DNA of 64,000 bases from Theropithecus gelada. Taxonomy: Eukaryota > Chordata > Mammalia > Primates > Cercopithecidae. Of this stretch, positions 60,679-64,000 are shown piece by piece (the first letter of the stretch is position 1; each line of letters opens with the position of its first letter). The stretch is from assembly GCF_003255815.1 (NCBI RefSeq), contig NC_037670.1, forward strand, positions 30,612,981 to 30,676,980, in the 5' to 3' direction. The notes beneath the pieces were generated by a model. That model saw only the letters and a program-made list of their open reading frames with translations, was not told the DNA's origin and did no database searches. The translations under genes were made by a program, and so were the position numbers.

Positions 60679-60681
60679 TAG
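60679..60681 (+). other. Premature amber codon 1 in rep
   Basis: TAG in frame with the upstream and downstream rep reading, just before the helicase core. The same frame continues immediately after it with conserved residues, so this is a point mutation, not a frameshift. Confidence 0.95.
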
Positions 60682-61062
60682 GCGGCCTCCGTGTTCCTGG
60701 GCTGGGCTCAGAAAAAGTTCGGTAAGCGGAACACCATCTGGCTGTTTGGGCCCGCCACCACCGGCAAGACCAACATCGCGGAAGCCATTGCCCATGCGGT
60801 GCCCTTCTACGGCTGTGTGAACTGGACCAATGAGAACTTTCCGTTCAACGATTGCGTCGACAAGATGGTGATCTGGTGGGAGGAGGGCAAGATGACCGCC
60901 AAGGTTGTGGAGTCAGCCAGGGCCATCCTGGGTGGCAGCAAGGTACGTGTCGACCAAAAGTGCAAGTCATCGGCCCAGATCGACCCCACCCCCGTCATCG
61001 TGACGTCCAACACCAACATGTGCGCGGTGATTGACGGGAACAGCACCACGTTTGAACACTAG
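60682..61062 (+). pseudogene. rep: rep segment 2: SF3 helicase core
   Basis: Second open stretch of rep, in the same frame, between the two amber codons. It carries the Walker A loop GPATTGKT at 60748-60771, the Walker B-type MVIWWEE at 60865-60885 and the following B'/sensor-like segments with KSSAQIDPTPVIVTSN near its end. These are the ATP-binding and hydrolysis motifs of parvoviral superfamily-3 helicases, and all look intact. There is no good initiation codon: the first candidates are an in-frame GTG at 60691 and an internal ATG at 60865. It would not be translated as a separate protein unless ribosomes re-initiate. The wording is highly conserved, as expected for a recently acquired copy. 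Confidence 0.93.
61060..61062 (+). other. Premature amber codon 2 in rep
   Basis: TAG in the rep frame between the helicase B' region and its C-terminal part. The frame again continues without a shift. Confidence 0.95.
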
Positions 61063-61229
61063 CAGCCATTGCAAGACCGGATGTTCAAGTTTGAACTTAC
61101 CCGCCGTCTGGATCACGACTTTGGCAAGGTCACCAAACAGGAAGTCAAAGACTTTTTCCGGTGGGCCCAAGATCACGTGACTGAAGTGACGCATGAATTT
61201 TACGTCAGAAAGGGCGGAGTTAAAAGACA

Positions 61230-61254
61230 CGCCCCCAATGACAAGGATATAAAT
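61230..61254 (+). promoter_or_regulatory. p40 promoter-like elements of the AAV copy
   Basis: A CGCCCCC (GC/Sp1-like) box at about 61231-61237 precedes GATATAAATG at 61245-61254, the arrangement of the AAV p40 promoter that drives cap. It lies about 375 bp upstream of the VP1 ATG, as in the virus. Confidence 0.65.
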
Positions 61255-61328
61255 GAGCCGAAGCGTCAGTGCACGTCAGTTGCACAGCCATCCACGTCAG
61301 ACGCGGAAGCTCCCGGAGACTACGCGGA

Positions 61329-61336
61329 CAGATATC
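61329..61336 (+). other. Site of the AAV major splice donor, disrupted
   Basis: In AAV the major intron begins at a CAG|GT in this part of the late rep region. Here the equivalent position reads CAG|ATATC (61329-61336), so the invariant GT is not present. The change is silent in the rep frame. A spliced Rep68/VP-type transcript would therefore not form with this donor. Confidence 0.6.
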
Positions 61337-61606
61337 AAAACAAGTGTTCTCGTCACATGGGCATGAATCTGATGCTTTTTCCCTGCCGACAATGCGAAAG
61401 AATGAATCAAAACGTGGATATCTGTTTCACGCACGGCCAAAAGGACTGTCGGGAGTGCTCTCCCACGTCAGAATCTCAACCGGTTTCTGTCGTCAGAAAA
61501 CCATATCAGAAACTCTGCTACATTCATCATCTGATGGGAAAGGCCCCGGAGGCTTGTTCGGCCTGCGATTTGGTCAATGTGGACTTGGACGATTGCGTTT
61601 CTGAGC

Positions 61607-61628
61607 AATAAATGACTTAAACCAGGTA
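61607..61628 (+). other. rep stop, AATAAA and the intron acceptor of the AAV copy
   Basis: The rep TAA lies within an AATAAA at 61607-61612. It is followed by ACCAG|GT at 61620-61626, which matches the position of the AAV splice acceptor just before the VP1 ATG at 61628. The acceptor AG is kept although the donor is lost. Confidence 0.6.
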
Positions 61629-62155
61629 TGGCTGCTGACGGTTATCTTCCAGATTGGCCCGAGGACAACCTCTCTGAAGGCATCCGTGAGTGGTGGGCTT
61701 TGAAACCTGGAGCCCCCCAGCCCAGAGCGAATCAACAACACCAGGACAACTCTCGGGGTCTTGTGCTTCCTGGGTACAAGTACCTCGGACCCTTCAACGG
61801 ACTCGACAAGGGAGAGCCGGTCAACGAGGCAGACGCCGCGGCCCTCGCGCACGACAAGGCCTACGACCAGCAGCTCCAGTCAGGGGACAACCCGTACCTC
61901 AAGTACAACCACGCCGACGCCAAGTTCCAGCAGCGCTTGGAGCAAGATACGTCTTTTGGGGGCAACCTCGGGCGAGCGGTATTCCAGGCCAAGAAAAGGA
62001 TTCTCAAATCTTTTGGTCTGGTTGAGGAAGCGGCTAAGACGGCTCCTGGAAAAAAGAGACCGCTAGAGGACTCTCCCCAAGAACCGGACTCTTCTGTGGG
62101 CATCGGCAAATCAGGCCAGCAACCCGCTAAAAAAAGATTCAGGATCACACATTAA
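61628..62155 (+). pseudogene. cap: AAV cap fragment: VP1-unique phospholipase A2 region and start of VP2
   Basis: Open from the VP1 ATG for 175 codons. Residues 1-137 are the complete VP1-unique region, which in AAV carries a phospholipase A2 used for endosomal escape. The calcium-loop-like YLGPFNG is at 52-58, the catalytic HDKAYD at 75-80 (His75, Asp76) and the supporting Asp97 in HADAKF. Residue 138 is the ACG (62039-62041) at the VP2 start position. Basic clusters PGKKRP (140-145) and PAKKR (166-170) sit where AAV has nuclear localisation signals. Viral identity ends at about codon 170; the final residues and the TAA at 62153-62155 come from host MIR sequence. VP3, the whole capsid shell, is absent. 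There is no frameshift or stop in the viral part. It cannot form a particle; expression would need a host or p40-derived promoter. Confidence 0.95.
61690..62025 (+). other. Overlapping open frame in the VP1-unique region (MAAP position)
   Basis: A second frame, shifted relative to VP1, stays open for 111 codons from a GTG at 61690 to the TGA at 62023-62025. AAVs carry a membrane-associated accessory protein (MAAP) ORF in an alternative frame of exactly this region, started from a non-AUG codon. The retained openness is consistent with that ORF, but the start codon is not clear and high GC content alone favours open frames. Confidence 0.4.
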
Positions 62156-62205
62156 GTGGTAAAGCTGAGATTCGAACCTAAGTATTTTGGCTCCAGAAAG
62201 CCAAT
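62139..62205 (-). mobile_element. MIR SINE, right half, after the viral insertion
   Basis: 'ggatcacacattaagtggta', 'aagctgagattcgaacctaa' and 'ttttggctccagaa' continue the reversed MIR that stops at 59768. Compared with usual MIR text, about ten bases ('ttgcccaa'-like) are missing at the insertion point. The 'gattcgaacc' box is the tRNA-like part of MIR, not a tRNA gene. Confidence 0.87.
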
Positions 62206-62393
62206 GGAGAACTGCTAAAGACATGCCTAGGCAGTTGGCATTGAGGATATGATATGAACCTTCTCTCTATCTTTCCTGTGAGATCTTCAGTAAAATCAAT
62301 ATTTATCATCAGCTCTTCTAGTGCAATGGCCTCTTTCTGGTGCCTGGGAAGAGACTACATCCTGCCTTAAGGTGGACCGAGATAAAAATAGAC
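62206..62393. other. Non-coding host DNA
   Basis: Nothing recognised. Confidence 0.45.
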
Positions 62394-62753
62394 TGATATG
62401 GTTTGGCTGTGTCCCCAACCAAATCTCATCTTGAATTGTAGCTCCCATAATTCTGATGTATTGTGGGAGCTACTAGGTGGAGATAACTGAATCCTGGGGG
62501 TGGTTTCCCTCACACTGTTCTCATGGTAGTGAATAAATCACACAGATCTGATGGTTTTGTAAGGAGTTTCCCCTTTTGCTTGATTCTCATTCTCTCTTGT
62601 CTGCTGCCATGGAAGACGTGCCTTTTGCCTTCTGCCATGATTGTGAGGCCTCCCCAACCACATGGAACTGTGAGTCCATTAAGCCTCTTTTTCCTTATAA
62701 ATTACCCAGTCTCGGGTATGTCTTTATCAGCAGTGTGAAAACAGACTAATACA
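62394..62753 (+). mobile_element. MST-type (ERVL-MaLR) solo LTR, plus
   Basis: Begins TGATATGGTTTGGCTGTGTC and ends 'aaaacagactaataca'. Same 360-bp structure as 51573-51932. It lies about 240 bp after the viral insertion and predates it. Confidence 0.95.
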
Positions 62754-62997
62754 CAGGCATATATGGAAACAGATAACATTAAGGTCATTCCAGGGCCAGA
62801 AAAGAGAGTGGAGTAGGGGGTGGGGAGTGGTGGGGTTCTTTCTAAGGCCTAGAGCAGAGGTGGACTAATCCATCCACACTATATTCTCAAGATGCAGCAG
62901 TCTCCTTGCATGCCTACCCCAAGCCCAACTCACCACAGCTTCATAGAAAAAGAGTCTGAGATCATTTCTACGTATGTTCTAAAATAGCCAGGACAGG
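62754..62997. other. Non-coding host DNA
   Basis: Nothing recognised. Confidence 0.45.
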
Positions 62998-63330
62998 TTA
63001 GATTATGCTACAATAACAACATACCTAACCTGCAATGACTGACAGTCAGAGAGGTTTATTTCTTGCTCAAGCTGCCCATCTGTCATGGGTCAAGTATGTC
63101 CCCGCTTCATGTTGTCTTCTTTGGGATCCAGGCTGATGAAGCAGCCCCTTTTTGAACCGTTGTCCATCTTGTGGAAGACAGAAAAGACACACAGCAAACC
63201 ACACACTGGCTCTTAAAGCTTTTGCCTGGAAGTGACACATGTCACATCACTTTTGCTTGCATTTCTTGGCAAGAGCAAGTCACAGTGTCAAATCTGATGT
63301 TAGTGGGGGGTGGGGGATAGAGAACTATCC
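62998..63330 (-). mobile_element. Ancient LTR-like repeat, family uncertain
   Basis: Text such as 'tgtggaagacagaaaagaca', 'cacacactggctcttaaagc' and 'cttggcaagagcaagtcaca' matches the class seen at 22845-23310. Confidence 0.45.
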
Positions 63331-63846
63331 TCTCCTTCAGGAAAGGCTAGGAAATATTTTTGAATGATGATACCATCTATGACAGTCTCAACGCATGAAG
63401 CCCTTGTGGACCAACAAAAATTCCACCCCTAGCACCATGACCCCAAAAAATGTCCTTGCCCTTGATTAGAATGCATCCTAGAGGGAGGAGGGAAGGAGAG
63501 GGAAGCAGGAGCAGAGGGGAGCCCCCTGGAGGCCAGTAGCATAAATTAGAGACAAAGGAAAAGGGGACAGTTTAAGCTGGTGACAAGGGCAAGTGCCCTT
63601 GGCCCAGGGAGGAGGGCAGGTGCAAAGGAGGTCTGTCCACTCCCAGCAGGAGGGATTTGCTCAGTGGCTTCCTGGGGCTCCAGAAAGCGGGCAGAGAGGA
63701 AGAGAACTCTGGCACTGCCTGAAGCTATTGTCTGGTTAGAAAATGGAACAACTATGTCTGTATGACCCAGTTTTAACACTGTGAGTTTGTGAGGAAGCTA
63801 GAGGAAACCAACTTTAATCTCTAAAGAAGCTTAACTTCTCCAAAAA
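63331..63846. other. Non-coding host DNA, nothing recognised
   Basis: Purine-rich around 63480-63530. Short frames on both strands at 63546-63779 have no domain. Confidence 0.45.
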
Positions 63847-63847
63847 G

Positions 63848-63848
63848 G

Positions 63849-63882
<34 letters not shown>
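63848..63882. repeat. (A)n run of about 34
   Basis: An uninterrupted A-run after 'ccaaaaaggaa'. It could be the tail of a retroposed copy, but no parent is recognisable upstream. Confidence 0.95.
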
Positions 63883-63885
<3 letters not shown>

Positions 63886-63946
63886 TCTTTACAAATGAGT
63901 GCAGTACAGTTCAGTCCTAGAATAGAAAAAGTCCGTCAGAGAGGGG

Positions 63947-63992
63947 GCCGGAGGGAGCAGCTCGGAGGGAGCAGCTCGGAGGGAGCGGTCCT
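63947..63992. repeat. GC-rich tandem repeat (14-bp unit) at the window edge
   Basis: GGAGGGAGCAGCTC is repeated about three times (from 63950), the last copy varying to GGAGGGAGCGGTCC. The sequence becomes CpG-bearing here and may continue into a CpG island or minisatellite beyond the window. Confidence 0.85.
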
Positions 63993-64000
63993 CTGTCCCC

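Larger units (their letters stand above)
59770..60681 (+). pseudogene. rep: rep segment 1: N-terminal nickase / DNA-binding domain, open for 303 codons
   Basis: First open stretch of the broken rep frame, readable from the GTG at 59770 or the ATG at 59773 to the TAG at 60679-60681. It holds the complete-looking HUH endonuclease fold apart from the extreme N-terminus: the metal-binding HLH pair is at residues 83-85 (60016-60024) and the catalytic tyrosine is in NYLLPK at residues 148-153. A linker and the oligomerisation region follow, and then the beginning of the helicase domain. In the family this domain binds GAGC repeats and forms a covalent tyrosine-DNA link. Without the helicase a product would be at most a DNA-binding or nicking fragment. 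The loss of the first strand residues may destabilise the fold. No host promoter or start context is evident upstream, so expression is unproven. Confidence 0.93.
59770..61611 (+). pseudogene. rep: AAV rep gene (Rep78-type frame), broken by two amber codons
   Basis: In exogenous AAV, Rep78/68 nicks the ITR at the terminal resolution site, unwinds DNA as an SF3 helicase and controls viral transcription. Rep52/40 load DNA into capsids. Here a single frame of 614 codons runs to the natural TAA at 61609-61611 and contains, in order, the HUH nickase domain, the helicase domain and the C-terminal zinc-finger region. The initiation codon and about six further N-terminal codons are missing; the first in-frame ATG is 59773. 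Active-site spacing (His pair, Tyr, internal Rep52 Met) is offset by a constant seven residues from published AAV2 numbering, so no indel lies in the first 218 codons. Two in-frame TAG codons at 60679 and 61060 divide it into three open segments. No frameshift is seen over 1.84 kb. Not functional as a whole. Confidence 0.97.
61063..61611 (+). pseudogene. rep: rep segment 3: helicase end and C-terminal zinc-finger region
   Basis: Third open stretch of rep, from just after the second amber codon to the natural TAA. The beginning (FELTRRLDHDF, 61087-61119) is the end of the helicase domain, including its arginines. A basic linker follows, which in the family holds the nuclear localisation signal. 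The last part has a cysteine/histidine array (Cys at residues 93, 106, 109, 119, 127, 130, 150, 163, 166 and His at 96, 122, 153, 154, counting from 61069) like the zinc-finger domain of Rep78/52, which binds cellular kinases. The ATG at 61081 could start a frame of about 176 codons. The p40 TATA-like site lies inside it. No function is inferred for the host. Confidence 0.92.
59767..62138 (+). mobile_element. Endogenous adeno-associated virus (Dependoparvovirus) copy
   Basis: A 2.37-kb block of non-primate, GC- and CpG-rich sequence holding almost all of AAV rep and the start of cap, in the viral order and spacing. The left limit is about codon 8 of Rep; the right limit is about codon 170 of VP1. 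Missing are both inverted terminal repeats, the p5 promoter, VP3 and the viral poly(A) region. It is flanked by two halves of one MIR, with no target-site duplication and no repeat border that I can see, so it entered by end joining of a viral DNA fragment. It is close to circulating primate AAVs in gene structure and motif wording, which implies a young age. It cannot replicate or make particles. Vector or plasmid contamination is unlikely because the ends pass into a single host repeat. Confidence 0.97.

Noticed and set aside
59767..62138. Contaminating AAV vector or an exogenous virus read joined into the assembly
   Set aside because: There are no ITRs or vector parts, rep has two stops, the cap is truncated, and both ends continue into halves of the same host MIR element.
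59767..62138. A functional, rescuable provirus
   Set aside because: ITRs, p5, the Rep N-terminus, VP3 and the poly(A) end are missing, and rep is interrupted by two amber codons.
62160..62185. tRNA-like B box (gattcgaacc) as a tRNA gene
   Set aside because: It belongs to the reversed MIR SINE, which derives from a tRNA. There is no cloverleaf around it.
1..64000. CRISPR arrays, bacterial operons or riboswitches
   Set aside because: The window is a repeat-rich primate sequence. The tandem repeats present are microsatellites or transposon pieces.

Overview
This is a stretch of primate nuclear genome, almost certainly from an Old World monkey (Cercopithecidae). It contains about twenty Alu elements, LINE-1, L2, MIR, MaLR/ERV LTRs, MADE1, Tigger1 and MER1 copies, plus two runs of N (5821-5917 and 32860-32959) typical of a draft assembly. 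The Alu at 39008-39308 looks like the young cercopithecid AluYR type ('acaggcttgagccaccgcg', 'cacctcgcccggcta'). I found no intact host protein-coding gene and no convincing exon. Most open frames in the window are chance frames in repeats.

Region by region. 1-9500 holds LTR-like repeats, a MADE1 hairpin, LINE fragments and Alus. 9500-19400 is mostly unique sequence, with an MST-type LTR that carries an internal 173-bp tandem duplication, a probable ERV1 LTR and L2. 19400-35400 has dense Alus, MIR, MLT1, L1 tails, a probable ERV1 LTR and a gap inside T-runs. 35555-37938 is a near full-length Tigger1 transposon with a decayed transposase, followed by a (CATC)n satellite. 38900-50800 is Alus nested in LINE-1. 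50800-59500 holds an MST LTR, MER1, MaLR and MIR copies. The right end has a second MST LTR, a long A-run and a short GC-rich tandem repeat.

The outstanding feature is at about 59767-62138: an endogenous adeno-associated virus (Dependoparvovirus) copy of about 2.37 kb. It contains nearly the whole rep gene (lacking about seven N-terminal codons), then the start of cap: the complete VP1-unique phospholipase region and the first part of the VP2 region. The p5 promoter, both ITRs, VP3 and the viral poly(A) end are absent. The rep frame has no frameshift but is closed by two amber codons (60679-60681, 61060-61062). The VP1 frame is open until it runs into host DNA and stops after a few host-encoded residues. 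Both ends abut halves of one ancient MIR element, so the virus inserted into a MIR with apparent loss of only about ten bases. Light decay, many retained CpGs and close resemblance to circulating primate AAVs suggest a geologically recent insertion. The copy cannot make virus: rep is broken, the capsid shell is missing and there are no replication origins. Short pieces (the nickase/DNA-binding domain and the PLA2 domain) remain open and could be tested for expression.
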